Below, piece by piece: positions 39,008 to 48,737 of a stretch of 64,000 nucleotides of DNA. This DNA is from JAUXFS01 sp963772635. Lineage in GTDB: Bacteria > Pseudomonadota > Alphaproteobacteria > Rhodospirillales > Defluviicoccaceae. Within the stretch, counting starts at the first letter, position 1. Each line of letters begins with the position of its first letter. Position numbers and translations under genes: made by a program. The notes below the pieces were generated by a model, which saw nothing but the letters and a program-made list of their open reading frames with translations, had not been told where the DNA came from and did not search any database. The DNA is taken from contig CAVYYK010000004.1 in assembly GCA_963772635.1 (NCBI GenBank), positions 33,923 through 97,922 on the forward strand, written 5' to 3'.

Positions 39008-39253
39008 CTCCCCAGCCCTCCCTGGCTTGGTAGCCTGATTGATGCGACAGTTCTCGCAAACATTCGAACCGATCTTTCCCAGGGACCCCGGAAAATCGGG
39101 ACGATTGTAGCCGAACGAGCTCATCTGGGAAACAGCAACGGAGTTTTTGGCGGTTGGCGTCAGGTTTGGCGGTCTGAGTAGATCTCTTCGTCCCAATTTC
39201 GCCGGTTTTCGGGACACACCTCTCCTCTGGTTTCCCGGCGACCGATCCGGCAG

Positions 39254-39424
39254 TCAAGCCGGAGCGGGTCTTGGCCGTAGATCATCGATCCGCAGCAGGA
39301 TTTTCCCGAATAAGTCTCTCGGCACAGCCACCTCGGCCATCTGGAAGGTGACGTAGCGCCCGTGAGCGACGACCTTGGCCCCGATCTTGACCAGCTTCTC
39401 CCTGAGCGAGGTCAGCGACAAATG
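39254..39424 (-). mobile_element. IS1380-family transposase, C-terminal remnant
   Basis: About 56 codons ending in TGA at 39254-39256 read LSLTSLREKLVKIGAKVV, then HGRYVTFQMAEVAVPRDLF and ILLRIDDLRPRP. This is the characteristic C-terminus of IS1380-type transposases. Nothing of the catalytic part is left upstream, so this is a decayed 3' fragment. It marks the region as having taken insertions. Confidence 0.75.
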
Positions 39425-39846
39425 CTCAACATCACTGGTTGCGCGAAGGTCCGAAACGGGTCAATCCCGGAAGGACCGTAAGCTCTCTGGCGGAGTCCGT
39501 ACCTGAAGCGATCGCTGACTTGAATGCTCCTCAGAGCGATACCTTGCGGCAGCCGTTCCGGCGGCGTCCCCAGGGCTGAAGCGCCCGCAATTCTCTTATG
39601 TCGCCCAATCGCCGGAGAGCGTGCGGCGGCATTATCCGCGCCAGGCCGAAGGGCATCGTCAACAACAGACGCGCTATAAGGCATTTTTTCCTTGCATTCG
39701 CCGATAATAGGATATATATCCCCATTAGGTTTCCGACGCTGTGAGGGTGAGGCTCTGTACGCCGAGGAAGAGAAATGTGTCTTGGATCCGGCGGCGGTCG
39801 CCGGCATAGCGGATCGGGGCGATGAGTGGGGCGAATTCGGGAACAA
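39425..39846. other. 422-base gap, probably decayed mobile DNA
   Basis: Two minus-strand open frames (157 and 110 codons) cross this stretch but have no ribosome site, no recognisable domain and overlap each other. An A+T-rich patch at about 39690-39725 (GGATATATATCC) stands out. Probably remnants of the neighbouring insertion sequence. Confidence 0.4.
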
Positions 39847-40107
39847 TGACGACTTTTGCACACGGGAAAAGCGCAGTTGGATCAAGGCGCTATGGCAAAT
39901 TCATGACGACATTTGCATACCTGGTCGGAAATGCCGGTCGTGGAAAATCAAGGACTTAGCCGAAAACATGACGACAAATGTCTACTTTTGCATACTTTTC
40001 ATGTTTGGCGCGGAGCGGTTTTGTTTGGAATCAATGGGTTAACCACCACGGGAGCGTAACGAATGTCGTCAAAACCGGCGGAAATGTCGTCAGAATGTCG
40101 TCAAAAC
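39847..40107. repeat. MITE-like repeat, copy A
   Basis: About 261 bases with TGACGAC at the left tip and GTCGTCA at the right tip. Inside are several copies of a short site: TGACGACWTTTGCATAC-type on the left side, ATGTCGTCAAAAC-type on the right side, and one TGTCTACTTTTGCATAC. A second copy in opposite orientation lies at 61101-61362. No coding frame fits. It resembles the multi-site ends of transposons of the Tn5053/Mu type (inference). Confidence 0.7.
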
Positions 40108-40233
40108 GAGGCCCGGAGGCCGGTGGTCGCCCTGGTGGTGGTGGCGGCGCGGGCGCAGGCCCGAAGACGGGCGCGGCTGCGGGCGTTGTTGCGGCGGATC
40201 ACGCTCAGGCGGCGGCGGGGGTAGTCGCCCGGT

Positions 40234-40668
40234 TCAGTCCCACTGGGCCAGCTCGACGGTGATCCCCTCGGGACCGGTGACGAAGAACAGCCGGCGATTG
40301 TGGAAGCCTGCGAGTTCGCCGCGCACCACCACGCCGTGGGATTTGAGGTGGGCGACCACCGCCTCGGCGTCGTCGACGGCGAAGCAGATGTGGTTGAAGC
40401 CGAGCTTGTCGAGCCGGGCGATGTTGGGGTCGGTCGCGGCCTCGGGGTGACGGTAGTGCAGGAGCTGGACTTCGAACCGGGGCGAGAGGCCGGGGATCGC
40501 CAAGGTGACATGATCGGCCTCGATTTCGGCGACCCCCATGTAGGTGGCAAAAGGCTCCCCGGAGATGACCACCGACTTGTCCTCCTCGAACCCGAGGAGG
40601 CCGAAGAAGCGCTTGGCCGCGTCGACGTCGCGGACGCAAACCGTCACATGGTCGAAATGCCTGATCAT
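40234..40668 (-). CDS. VOC superfamily protein (glyoxalase-like)
   Basis: A 144-residue one-domain-pair VOC protein: IRHFDHVTVCVRDVDAAKRFF at the start with His7 as the first metal ligand, a mid-protein VQLLHYRHP, GFNHICFAVDD with the second His, and PEGITVELAQW with the Glu ligand at the end. The ligand set looks complete for a metal-dependent VOC enzyme. It is the last gene of the run on the minus strand behind the D-lactate dehydrogenase-like gene, 33 bases apart, so a role in 2-oxo or 2-hydroxyacid metabolism is possible. Confidence 0.87.
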   Translation of the reverse strand: MIRHFDHVTVCVRDVDAAKRFFGLLGFEEDKSVVISGEPFATYMGVAEIEADHVTLAIPGLSPRFEVQLLHYRHPEAATDPNIARLDKLGFNHICFAVDDAEAVVAHLKSHGVVVRGELAGFHNRRLFFVTGPEGITVELAQWD

Positions 40669-40701
40669 CGATCCTCGGTCCTTGTTGAAAGCTCCGTCCC
40701 G

Positions 40702-42090
40702 CTACAGCCGAACCGTCTTCCCGGGGTTCATGATGTTGGCGGGGTCGAGTGCCCGTTTGATCGAGCGCATGACCTCGACCGCCGGGCCGTGCTCGGCGGC
40801 CATGTAGTCGAGCTTGCCGAGGCCGATGCCGTGTTCGCCGGTGCAGGTGCCGTCCATCGCCAGGGCGCGTTTGATCAGGCGGTCGTTGAGCCGTTTGACC
40901 TCGGCGATCTCCAACGCGTCGTCGGGGTCGACGACGAAGGCGATGTGGAAGTTGCCGTCGCCGACGTGGCCGACGATCGGCGCGATCACCCGGCTGGCGT
41001 CCAGGTCCTTGCGGGTCTCGACGATGCATTCGGTGAGCCGCGAGATCGGCACACAGACGTCGGTCGGCCACACCCGAGAGCCGGGCCTGAGCGCCTTCGC
41101 CGCGTACGCCGCGTCGTGGCGGGCGGCCCACAGCCGGTCGCGGTCCTCGGTCCGCGCCGTCCAGCGGAAGTCGCCGCCGCCGTACTCCCGGCAGATCTCC
41201 TCGACCGTTTCCACCTGTTCGGCGACCCCGGCCTCGGTGCCGTGGAATTCGAGGAACAGGGTCGGCTGCTCCGGGTAGTCGAGGTCGGAAAAGGCGTTGC
41301 AGGCGGCCATCTGCACCTCGTCGAGCAGCTCGATGCGGGCGATCGGGACGGCGCCCTGGATGGTGTCGACCACCGCGCCGACGGCGGCGCCGACATCGGC
41401 GAACGAGACCACCGCGGCGGCGATCGCCTCCGGGATCGGGTGGAGCCTGACCGTGACCTCGGTGATCACCCCGAGCGTGCCCTCGGAGCCGACGAACAGC
41501 CGGGTGAGGTCGTAGCCGGCGGAGGACTTGCGGGCGCGCCGCCCGGTGCGGATGACGGTGCCGTCGGCGAGGACCACGGTCATCGCGATGACGTTTTCGC
41601 GCATGGCGCCGTAGCGGACGGTGCTGGTCCCCGAGGCGCGGGTCGCCGCCATCCCGCCCAGCGACGCATCGGCGCCGGGATCGACCGGGAAGAACAGCCC
41701 GGTGTCGCGGAGCTCGGCATTGAGCCGCTTGCGGGTGACCCCGGCCTCGACCGTTGCGTCCATGTCGGCGGCGTTGATCGCGACGATCCGCTCCATCCGG
41801 CTCAGGTCGATGGTGACCCCGCCCTCGACCGCGGCGAAGTGGCCCTCGACCGAGGTGCCGGTACCGAACGGGATGACCGGCGCGCGGTGGCGGGAACACG
41901 CCTTGACGATCGCCGAGACCTCTTCCGTCGTCTCGGCGAACACCACCGCCTCGGGCGGGAACAGGGGGCTGAAGAACTCGTCGCGGCCGTGCTGCTCGCG
42001 CACCGCCATCGCCGTCGACAACCGCTCGCCGACGATGCCGCGAAGCTCCTCGATCAAACTGGCGTCGACCCTTGCCGGCTGCGCCGTCAT
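40702..42090 (-). CDS. FAD-linked D-lactate dehydrogenase/GlcD-type oxidase
   Basis: A 462-residue VAO/PCMH flavoprotein. The FAD-binding pattern PVIPFGTGTSVEGHF is near 70-85, then the covalent/noncovalent-site loop DPGADASLGGMAATRASGTSTVRYG around 145-170, GVITEVTVRLHP near 215, and the catalytic-type VGHVGDGNFHIAF near 370 and GTCTGEHGIGLGKLDY near 420. It oxidises a 2-hydroxyacid (D-lactate is the best guess) and passes electrons to the respiratory chain. It follows the SDR gene within 22 bases. It is separate from glcD in the same cluster. Confidence 0.9.
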   Translation of the reverse strand: MTAQPARVDASLIEELRGIVGERLSTAMAVREQHGRDEFFSPLFPPEAVVFAETTEEVSAIVKACSRHRAPVIPFGTGTSVEGHFAAVEGGVTIDLSRMERIVAINAADMDATVEAGVTRKRLNAELRDTGLFFPVDPGADASLGGMAATRASGTSTVRYGAMRENVIAMTVVLADGTVIRTGRRARKSSAGYDLTRLFVGSEGTLGVITEVTVRLHPIPEAIAAAVVSFADVGAAVGAVVDTIQGAVPIARIELLDEVQMAACNAFSDLDYPEQPTLFLEFHGTEAGVAEQVETVEEICREYGGGDFRWTARTEDRDRLWAARHDAAYAAKALRPGSRVWPTDVCVPISRLTECIVETRKDLDASRVIAPIVGHVGDGNFHIAFVVDPDDALEIAEVKRLNDRLIKRALAMDGTCTGEHGIGLGKLDYMAAEHGPAVEVMRSIKRALDPANIMNPGKTVRL

Positions 42091-42111
42091 CTTGATTCTC
42101 CTAGTCTACCG

Positions 42112-42836
42112 CTAGAACTTCTCGACCCATGGCCGCAGGTCGAGCTCGTGGGTCCAGGCGCTGCGCGGCTGGCGGTGCAGCGTCAGGTAGTTGGCGGCGA
42201 TGGCGTCGGGGTCGAGGCGCGACTCATCCGCGGTCTGGCCGCCGCTGCGCTCGGAAGCGATGACGCCATCGACGATCACGTGGGCGACGTGCACCCCGGA
42301 AGGCCCCAATTCCCGCGCCATGCTCTGGGCCAGCGCCCGCAGCCCGAACTTGCCGACCGCCAGGTTGGCGAACCGGGCGCTGCCGCGCACCGAGGCAGTA
42401 GCGCCGGTGAAGACGATGGTGCCGCCGGGAACGCCGGCGCGGGTCGGCGCGGTCATCATCCGCGCCGCCGCCTGCCCGACCAGGAACCCGCCGAAGCAGC
42501 CGACCCGCCAGCAGCGCTCGAAGTCGGCGGGGTCGATCTCCATGATTCCGGCGGGGACGAACGCGCCGGCGTTGTAGACGACCAGTTCGGGCCGTCCCAG
42601 GTCGGCCTCGACGCGTTGGAACAGGGCGGCGACGTCCTTCGCTCGTCGGTGACGTCGCAGGCGTAGTCGCGGCTCCTAAGGCCGCGCGCCTCGACCTCGT
42701 CGACCAGGCCGTCGAGCTTGCCGGAACTGCGGGCGGCGACCGCCACATCCATGCCGGCGTCGGCGAAGCAGCGGGCGAGCGCCGCGCCCAGACCCGAACC
42801 GACCCCGACCACCAGAGATAGTCCATCGCGTGCCAT
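42112..42836 (-). CDS. Short-chain dehydrogenase/reductase, one frame break
   Basis: Starts MARDGLSLVVGVGSGLGAALARCF; the cofactor motif is GVGSGLG near residue 10, then VAVAARSS and ACDVTDE. After a frame change near 42,640 it continues VYNAGAF, then GGFLVGQAAARMM, IVFTGATASVRGS and VGKFGLRALAQSMARELG. The YxxxK step reads FANLAVGK, in which the catalytic Tyr is not obvious, so this may be a divergent or atypical SDR. Intact length about 240. The break can be fixed by removing two bases or adding one. Sits between glcF and the D-lactate dehydrogenase-like gene. Confidence 0.75.
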
Positions 42837-42864
42837 CGAACCCGCCTCCTTGACGCTCCCTTGG

Positions 42865-44151
42865 TTACCCAATCCCCTGCGGCTTCGGTCCTCCCGTCGC
42901 CCAGTCGAGCAGTTCGACGGTGTGGACCATCGGCACCCGGGTGCCGCCGCCGATATGGGTCAGGCAGCCGATGTTGCCGGCGGCGATGATCTCCGGCTCG
43001 GTCGCCTCCAGGTTGGCGACCTTGCGGTCGCGCAGCCGCATCGACAGTTCCGGCTGGAGGATGCTGTAGGTGCCGGCGGAACCGCAGCAGAGATGCCCCT
43101 CGGCCGGCTCGCGCACCTCGAACCCGGCGTCGGCGAGCAGCCGCTTCGACTGGCCGCGCAGGCCCAGGCCGTGCTGCATCGAGCAGGCGGTGTGGTAGGT
43201 CACCGCCTGGCCCGTCGCGATCGCCGGCTTCTTGAGGCCGAGTTCGACCAGCAGTTCGGAGACGTCCTTGCTGATCGCCGAGATCCGCGCCGCCGGCTCC
43301 GCCCACTCGGGGTCGTTCCTGAGCAGGTGGCCGTAGTCCTTGAGCGAGACGCCGCAGCCGGACGCGTTGAAAACCACCGCGTCGAGCCCGCCGTCGTCGA
43401 TCGCCCTGGTCCAGGCGGCGACGTTGGCCCTGGCGGCGGCCCGGGAGTCCTCCTCGCGGCCCATGTGGTGGACGATGGCGCCGCAGCAGCCGGCCCCGTC
43501 GGCGATGACCACCTCGCAGCCGTGGCGGGTCAAAAGCCGCACCGTCGCCTCGTTGATCTCCGGGCGCAGCACCGGCTGGGCGCAGCCGGTGAGCAGCGCC
43601 ACCCGCTTGCGCCGGGGCCCCTGGGCGGTGAACACCTGCGGCTTGTCGACGCTCGACGGGCGGGACAGCTTCGCCGGCGCCATCGCCACCATCCCCTTCA
43701 GCCGCCCCGGCATCAACCCGGCGAACGGCCGCCCGAGCCGGCCGCCGATCAGCGACAGGCGGAACAGCTTGGGGTTGGGGACCACGGTCGCCAGCAGCCA
43801 GCGCATGAAGCGCTCGGGCAGCGGCCGGACATAGGTCTTCTCGATGTGGACGCGGGCGTGGTCGACGAGATGGGCGTAGTGCACGCCGGAAGGACAGGTG
43901 GTCATGCACGAGAGACAGGTGAGGCAACGGTCGATGTGCTTGACCACCTGGGCGGTGGCCGGCTTGTCGCTCTCCAGCATGTTCTTCGCCAGATAGATCC
44001 GCCCGCGGGGGCTGTCCAACTCGTCGCCGAGCAGGACGTAGGTCGGGCAGGTGGCGGTGCAGAACCCGCAGTGGACGCAGTTGCGCAGGATGTCGTTGAC
44101 TTCCTTGATGTCGGGGTCGGCGAGGCGGGCCTGGCTGAAGCGGGTCTGCAT
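42865..44151 (-). CDS. glcF: Glycolate oxidase iron-sulfur subunit GlcF
   Basis: A 428-residue protein with two 4Fe-4S ferredoxin motifs near the N-terminus (C25, C28, C31, C35 in CVHCGFCTATCP; C76, C79, C82, C86 in CLTCLSCMTTCP) and two CCG domains (GCCGAIVHHMG and CCGSAGTYSILQ). It carries electrons from the GlcD/GlcE flavoproteins to the membrane. The start is ATG at 44151, 5 bases from the glcE stop, and it follows glcD-glcE in the transcript. Confidence 0.94.
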   Translation of the reverse strand: MQTRFSQARLADPDIKEVNDILRNCVHCGFCTATCPTYVLLGDELDSPRGRIYLAKNMLESDKPATAQVVKHIDRCLTCLSCMTTCPSGVHYAHLVDHARVHIEKTYVRPLPERFMRWLLATVVPNPKLFRLSLIGGRLGRPFAGLMPGRLKGMVAMAPAKLSRPSSVDKPQVFTAQGPRRKRVALLTGCAQPVLRPEINEATVRLLTRHGCEVVIADGAGCCGAIVHHMGREEDSRAAARANVAAWTRAIDDGGLDAVVFNASGCGVSLKDYGHLLRNDPEWAEPAARISAISKDVSELLVELGLKKPAIATGQAVTYHTACSMQHGLGLRGQSKRLLADAGFEVREPAEGHLCCGSAGTYSILQPELSMRLRDRKVANLEATEPEIIAAGNIGCLTHIGGGTRVPMVHTVELLDWATGGPKPQGIG

Positions 44152-44155
44152 CGGC

Positions 44156-45392
44156 TCACACCCCTTCGTACATGCGACCGGGGTTGAGCACGCCCTTCGG
44201 ATCGAAGCCTTGCTTGATCCGCCGGGTCAGCGCCGCCAGCGGCCCGGGCTGGGGCTGGAACACCGGGACTTTCGCCCGCACCGCGTCCTCGGCGCGGATC
44301 AGCGTGGCGTGGCCGCCGGTGGCGTGAGATCGCCGTCCTCATCGCTTCGTGTCCGGCGTTGGCGCGCGGCGCCATCGCCAACCACACCAGCCCGCCGCCC
44401 CAGTCGTAGAAGACGCGACCCTCGACGGCGGACAGCACCTGGCTGGCGACCCGGGCGCCGTCGGCCGGCGGCACCGACAGCCGCCACACCTGCCGTTCGC
44501 CGGCGCCGACGAAATAGGCGACGTCGCGCACTTCGCGCCAGAAAGCGAGGGAGTTGGCGCTGTGCAGTTCCTCGACCTCGCCGAACGGCGCCATCAGGTC
44601 ACGCAAGGCCCCGCACCGGAACTCGACCGAAGGCCCCGGTCCCTCGACGCGGACCGCGGTCACCGCACCACCGGCGGCGGCAACCGCGGCGACCTTGGAA
44701 GTCGCGGCGATGTCGGTGGGGAGATGGCTGGCGCCCGAAACCTCGTAGGGGGTTTGCAGCGCGGCGGTCATCGCCCGGACCGCGGTGTCGTCGGAGCAGC
44801 CGAAGACGAGGACCGTGCGGGTCTTCTCCGGGGCCGGCAACGCCCTGACGGTGACCTCGGTCATCACCGCGAGGGTGCCGAACGATCCGGTGATCAGCTT
44901 GGAGAGATCGAAGCCGGTGACGTTCTTGACCACCCGGCCGCCGGACTTGAAAGCCTCGCCGCGGCCGCTGACCGCGTGAAAGCCGAGCAGATGGTCGCGG
45001 GCGGCGCCGACCTTGACCCGCCTGGGTCCGGCGATGTTGCAGGCGACGATGCCGCCGAGGGTCCCGGAGACGTTGCTGGAACCGTCGAACGTCCCGAGCA
45101 GCGGGCCCAGGTCGCCGGGCTCGAACGCCAACTGCTGGTTCTTCTCGGCCAACGCCGCCTCGATCTCCGCCATCGACGTTCCGGCGCGGGCGGTCAGCAC
45201 CAGTTCCTCCGGCTCGTAGAGGACGATCCCTGCGATCGCCGCCATGTCGAGCCGGTTGTCGGTCTCGGCGGGACGGCCCAGCGCGGCCTTGCTGCCGCTG
45301 CCTGCGACGTCGAGGGACTGCTCCTCCGCCACCGCCCAGCTTACCGCCTCCACCACCTGCTCGGGCGTCTCCGGTTTGAACGTTTGGCTCAT
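44156..45392 (-). CDS. glcE: Glycolate oxidase FAD subunit GlcE, one frame break
   Basis: About 411 residues: MSQTFKPETPEQVVEAVSWA, then the FAD-binding segment LDVAGSGSKAALGRP and TARAGTSMAEIEAALAEKNQQLAF, followed by VSGTLGGIVACNIAGPRRVKVGAARDHLLG. The C-terminal part (VAYFVGAGERQVWRLSVP) is in the same frame up to about 44,330. There one surplus base shifts it; the family ending RIKQGFDPKGVLNPGRMYEG is read in the next frame and stops at 44156. GlcE pairs with GlcD. Confidence 0.85.
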
Positions 45393-45400
45393 CGGCGGGC

Positions 45401-46888
45401 TCAGAACCTGGGGAGGTCGGGAAAGCGGGTATGGCCGTGGTGGACATGCACCCGCCCCAACTCGGCGCACCGGTGCAACGTCGGGTAGACCTTGCCCGGA
45501 TTGAGCAGCCCTTCGGGATCGAAGGCGCATTTCAGGCGTTGCTGATGGTTCATGTCGTCCTCGGTGAACATCTCTCCCATCAGGTCGCGTTTCTCGACGC
45601 CGACACCGTGCTCTCCGGTCAGCACGCCGCCGACCTTGACGCAGAGCCTGAGAATGTCGGAACCGAACTCCTCGGCCCTTTCCAGTTCTCCCGGTTCGTT
45701 GGCGTCGTAGAGGATCAACGGATGGAGGTTGCCGTCGCCGGCGTGGAAGACGTTGGCGCAACGGAGCCCGAACCGCTGGGTCATCTCCTGGATCCCCTCG
45801 AGAACCTCGGAAAGCCGGTGGCGGGGAATGGTCCCGTCCATGCAGTAGTAATCGGGCGACAGGCGGCCGACCGCCGGAAACGCCGCCTTGCGGCCGGCCC
45901 AGAACTTCTGGCGTTCCTCCTCGTTGCGGCTGACCCGGACGTTGACCGCACCTGTCTCCCTGGCGATCGCTTCGAGCCGTTCGATCAGATGGGCGACCTC
46001 GGCCTCGGGACCGTCCAGCTCGACGATCAGCAGCGCCTCCACGTCCAGGGGATAGCCGGCGTGGACGAAGTCCTCGGCGGCGCGAATGGCCGGCTTGTCC
46101 ATCATCTCCATGCCGCCGGGGATGATGCCGGCGCCGATGACGGCGGCAACGCATTGCCCCGCCGACCGGGAGGTGGGGAAGCCGATGAGCACCGCGCGCG
46201 CCGTCTCGGGCGCGCGCAGGATCCGTACGGTCACCTCGGTGATCACCCCCAACAGCCCCTCGGAACCGGTGATCACCCCGAGCAGATCGTAACCGTCGCT
46301 GTCCAGGTGCTTGCCGCCCAAGCGAACGACCTCGCCGTTGATCAACACCATTTCGACGCCGAGCACGTTGTTGGTGGTGAGTCCGTACTTGAGGCAGTGG
46401 ACGCCGCCGGCGTTCTCGGCGACGTTGCCGCCGATGGTGCAGGCGATCTGGCTCGACGGATCGGGCGCGTAGTAGAAGCCGTTGCCGGCGACCGCGTTGG
46501 TGATGGCGAGGTTGGTGACGCCCGGCTGGACCACCGCGCACCGGTTGTCGAAATCGATATCGAGGATCCGTTTGAACTTGCCGAGACCGAGGGTGATGCC
46601 GTCGGCGAGCGGCAACGCCCCGCCGGAAAGCGACGTGCCGGCGCCACGCGGAACCACCTTGATCCGGTTTTCATGGCAATAGCGCAAGACCCGCGAGACC
46701 TCCTCGGTGGTCTCCGGCAGCACCGCGATCAGCGGCAGTTGCTGGTAGGCGGTGAGCCCGTCCGCTTCGTAGACCCGGAGCTCGTCCTGGTCGGCGATGA
46801 CCCCTTCACCGGGGACGATCGCCCTCAGATCGTCGGCGATCTTCTGTCGTCGGGCGATGACCTCGGCGTCCGGTTCCGGCATCAACAT
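45401..46888 (-). CDS. glcD: Glycolate oxidase subunit GlcD
   Basis: A 495-residue FAD-linked oxidase. The start at ATG 46888 (MLMPEPDAEVIARRQK) has GGGGAG eight bases upstream; an upstream start would add ten residues. FAD-domain landmarks are VVPRGAGTSLSGGALPL, IGGNVAENAGGVHCLKYG, and the C-terminal VFHAGDGNLHPLILYD and GVLTGEHGVGVEKRDLM. It oxidises glycolate to glyoxylate with GlcE and GlcF. First gene of glcD-glcE-glcF; the promoter should lie between it and rpmJ. Confidence 0.93.
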   Translation of the reverse strand: MLMPEPDAEVIARRQKIADDLRAIVPGEGVIADQDELRVYEADGLTAYQQLPLIAVLPETTEEVSRVLRYCHENRIKVVPRGAGTSLSGGALPLADGITLGLGKFKRILDIDFDNRCAVVQPGVTNLAITNAVAGNGFYYAPDPSSQIACTIGGNVAENAGGVHCLKYGLTTNNVLGVEMVLINGEVVRLGGKHLDSDGYDLLGVITGSEGLLGVITEVTVRILRAPETARAVLIGFPTSRSAGQCVAAVIGAGIIPGGMEMMDKPAIRAAEDFVHAGYPLDVEALLIVELDGPEAEVAHLIERLEAIARETGAVNVRVSRNEEERQKFWAGRKAAFPAVGRLSPDYYCMDGTIPRHRLSEVLEGIQEMTQRFGLRCANVFHAGDGNLHPLILYDANEPGELERAEEFGSDILRLCVKVGGVLTGEHGVGVEKRDLMGEMFTEDDMNHQQRLKCAFDPEGLLNPGKVYPTLHRCAELGRVHVHHGHTRFPDLPRF

Positions 46889-47025
46889 GTCGTTTTCTCC
46901 CCGACCGGCATTGACCACCCAAGGCGTCGCCGGCTGCTTTTATCAATTTAGGGAGTTCCGACGCCGAACGAAAGCGCAACCGCACCCCGGCGGGAGTGAT
47001 CGAGGCTGGTTCGGAAGGAAAAGTG

Positions 47026-47046
47026 CCGGGCGCGTGGATCGCCCGG
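47026..47046 (-). terminator. Terminator of rpmJ
   Basis: On the minus strand CCGGGCG and CGCCCGG form a 7-base stem with a 7-base loop, followed by CACTTTTCC. It begins 3 bases after the rpmJ stop. Confidence 0.6.
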
Positions 47047-47048
47047 GA

Positions 47049-47174
47049 TCAGCCCTGGCGGGTCTTGAACCGCGGGTGACGCTTGTTGATGACGTAAAGC
47101 CGCCGCTTGCGCCGCACCACCGTGCAACCCCTCTCGCGGGTCTTGGCCGACTTGATGGAATGCCGAACTTTCAT
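47049..47174 (-). CDS. rpmJ: 50S ribosomal protein L36 (zinc-free type)
   Basis: A 41-residue basic protein, MKVRHSIKSAKTRERGCT, then VVRRKRRLYVINKRHPRFK and TRQG at the end. It is the alternative L36 form with the insertion before VINK and only one cysteine, lacking the CxxC...C-H zinc ribbon of the 37-residue type. Such genes stand alone in many alphaproteobacteria, as here, away from the spc operon. ATG at 47174 is preceded by GAGTG. It is followed by a hairpin terminator. Confidence 0.93.
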   Translation of the reverse strand: MKVRHSIKSAKTRERGCTVVRRKRRLYVINKRHPRFKTRQG

Positions 47175-47252
47175 CACTCGTGTCCGTTGTTACGCTTGGA
47201 TTCGGGCCCTACGCCGTATGGCGGCGGACGATAGATTCTCAGGGGCACCCTG

Positions 47253-48737
47253 TCAACGCCCCCCGGCGCAGGCTTCCGGTCGGGCGTCGAAGCCGGCCGC
47301 CTGTTCGAGGACGCCAGCCGCCCGGAACACTGTTTCCTCGTCGAACGGACGGCCGATCAACTGGAGCCCCAGCGGCAATCCCCTGGCGCTGAGCCCGGCC
47401 GGCACCGAGATGCCCGGCAGGCCGGCGAGGTTGGTCGGCACGGTGAAGACGTCGTTGAGGTACATGGTGATCGGGTCGTCCATCTTTTCGCCGATGGCGA
47501 AGGCGTCCGATGGCGCCGTCGGCGTCAGGATCACGTCGACCGTCTCGAACGCCCGGCGGAAATCGCCGGCAATCAGGGCCCGCACCTTTTGTGCCTTGAG
47601 GTAATAGGCGTCGTAGTAGCCCGCCGACAGCACGTAAGTGCCGATCAGGACGCGGCGGCGGACCTCGGCGCCGAACCCCTCGCCGCGGGTGTTCTGGTAC
47701 ATTTCGTCGAGGGTCCCACCGGCGACGCGCAGCCCGAACCGGACGCCGTCGTAGCGGGCGAGATTGGACGAGGCCTCGGCGGGGGCGACGATGTAATAGG
47801 TCGCCAGTGCGTAGCGGGTGTGTGGCAGCGAAACCTCGACGGTCTCGGCGCCGGCGGCCTCGATCCACTCGATCCCCTTCTGCCACAGGGCATCGATCTC
47901 CCCGGCCATCCCGTCGATCCGGTATTCGCTTGGAATGCCGACGCGCAGCCCCCGGATGTCACCGGTAAGAGCCGCCTCGAAGTCGGGAACCTCGATCGGT
48001 GCGGAGGTGGAGTCCTTGGGATCATGGCCGGCCATCGCGCCGAGCATGATCGCGGCGTCGCGGACCGTGCGGGTCATCGGCCCGGCCTGGTCGAGGCTGG
48101 AGGCGAAGGCGACGATGCCCCAGCGGGAACAGCGGCCATAGGTCGGCTTCATCCCGACGATGCCGCAGAACGATGCCGGCTGGCGGATCGAGCCGCCGGT
48201 GTCGGTGCCGGTGGCGGCCAGGCTCAACCGGCCCGCCACCGCCGCCGCGGAACCGCCGGACGATCCGCCCGGCACCAGGTCCTTGCCGTCCTTCGGCCCC
48301 CACGGGTTTTTGACCGGGCCGTAATAGCTGGTGATGTTCGACGAGCCCATGGCGAACTCGTCGAGGTTGGTCTTGCCGAGCATCACCGCGCCGGCATCGC
48401 GCAGCTTGGCGCTGACGGTGGACTCGTAGGTGGGGACAAAGCCATCCAGGATGTGCGAGGCCGCTGTGGTCAGGACGCCTTCGGTGCAGAACAGGTCCTT
48501 GACCGCGATCGGGATGCCGTCCATCGAACTCGCTGCGGTGCCCTCGGACCGCCTCTCATCCGAAGCCGCGGCCCGTTCCAAGGCAACCTCCGGGGTGACG
48601 GTGATGAACGCGTTGGCGTCTGCCGCTCGCTCGATGGCGTCGAGGTGGGCTCGGGTCAACTCGACCGACGAGAAAGCGCCGGTTCGCAGACCGTCGCGCG
48701 CCTCGGCGATGGAGAGATCGGTCAACCGAGATGTCAT
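47253..48737 (-). CDS. gatA: Aspartyl/glutamyl-tRNA amidotransferase subunit A
   Basis: A 494-residue amidase-signature enzyme. The Ser-cisSer-Lys triad is present: Lys in PIAVKDLFC (near residue 79), and the two serines in PGGSSGGSAAAVAG and TGTDTGGSIRQPASF. It hydrolyses glutamine and channels ammonia to GatB to convert mischarged Glu-tRNA(Gln) or Asp-tRNA(Asn). gatC lies upstream and overlaps the start by four bases (ATGA). No gatB is in the window. ATG at 48737 gives the usual N-terminus MTSRLTDLSIAEARDGL. Confidence 0.95.
   Translation of the reverse strand: MTSRLTDLSIAEARDGLRTGAFSSVELTRAHLDAIERAADANAFITVTPEVALERAAASDERRSEGTAASSMDGIPIAVKDLFCTEGVLTTAASHILDGFVPTYESTVSAKLRDAGAVMLGKTNLDEFAMGSSNITSYYGPVKNPWGPKDGKDLVPGGSSGGSAAAVAGRLSLAATGTDTGGSIRQPASFCGIVGMKPTYGRCSRWGIVAFASSLDQAGPMTRTVRDAAIMLGAMAGHDPKDSTSAPIEVPDFEAALTGDIRGLRVGIPSEYRIDGMAGEIDALWQKGIEWIEAAGAETVEVSLPHTRYALATYYIVAPAEASSNLARYDGVRFGLRVAGGTLDEMYQNTRGEGFGAEVRRRVLIGTYVLSAGYYDAYYLKAQKVRALIAGDFRRAFETVDVILTPTAPSDAFAIGEKMDDPITMYLNDVFTVPTNLAGLPGISVPAGLSARGLPLGLQLIGRPFDEETVFRAAGVLEQAAGFDARPEACAGGR

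Noticed and set aside
39412..39885. 157-codon minus-strand frame
   Set aside because: No recognisable domain, overlaps the repeat tip and another frame in the same area; likely decayed mobile DNA.
40300..42666. 788-codon plus-strand open frame
   Set aside because: It is antisense to the VOC, D-lactate dehydrogenase-like and SDR genes, which have clear family motifs. Long antisense frames are expected in GC-rich DNA.
45431..46951. 506-codon plus-strand open frame
   Set aside because: Antisense to glcD, which is well supported.
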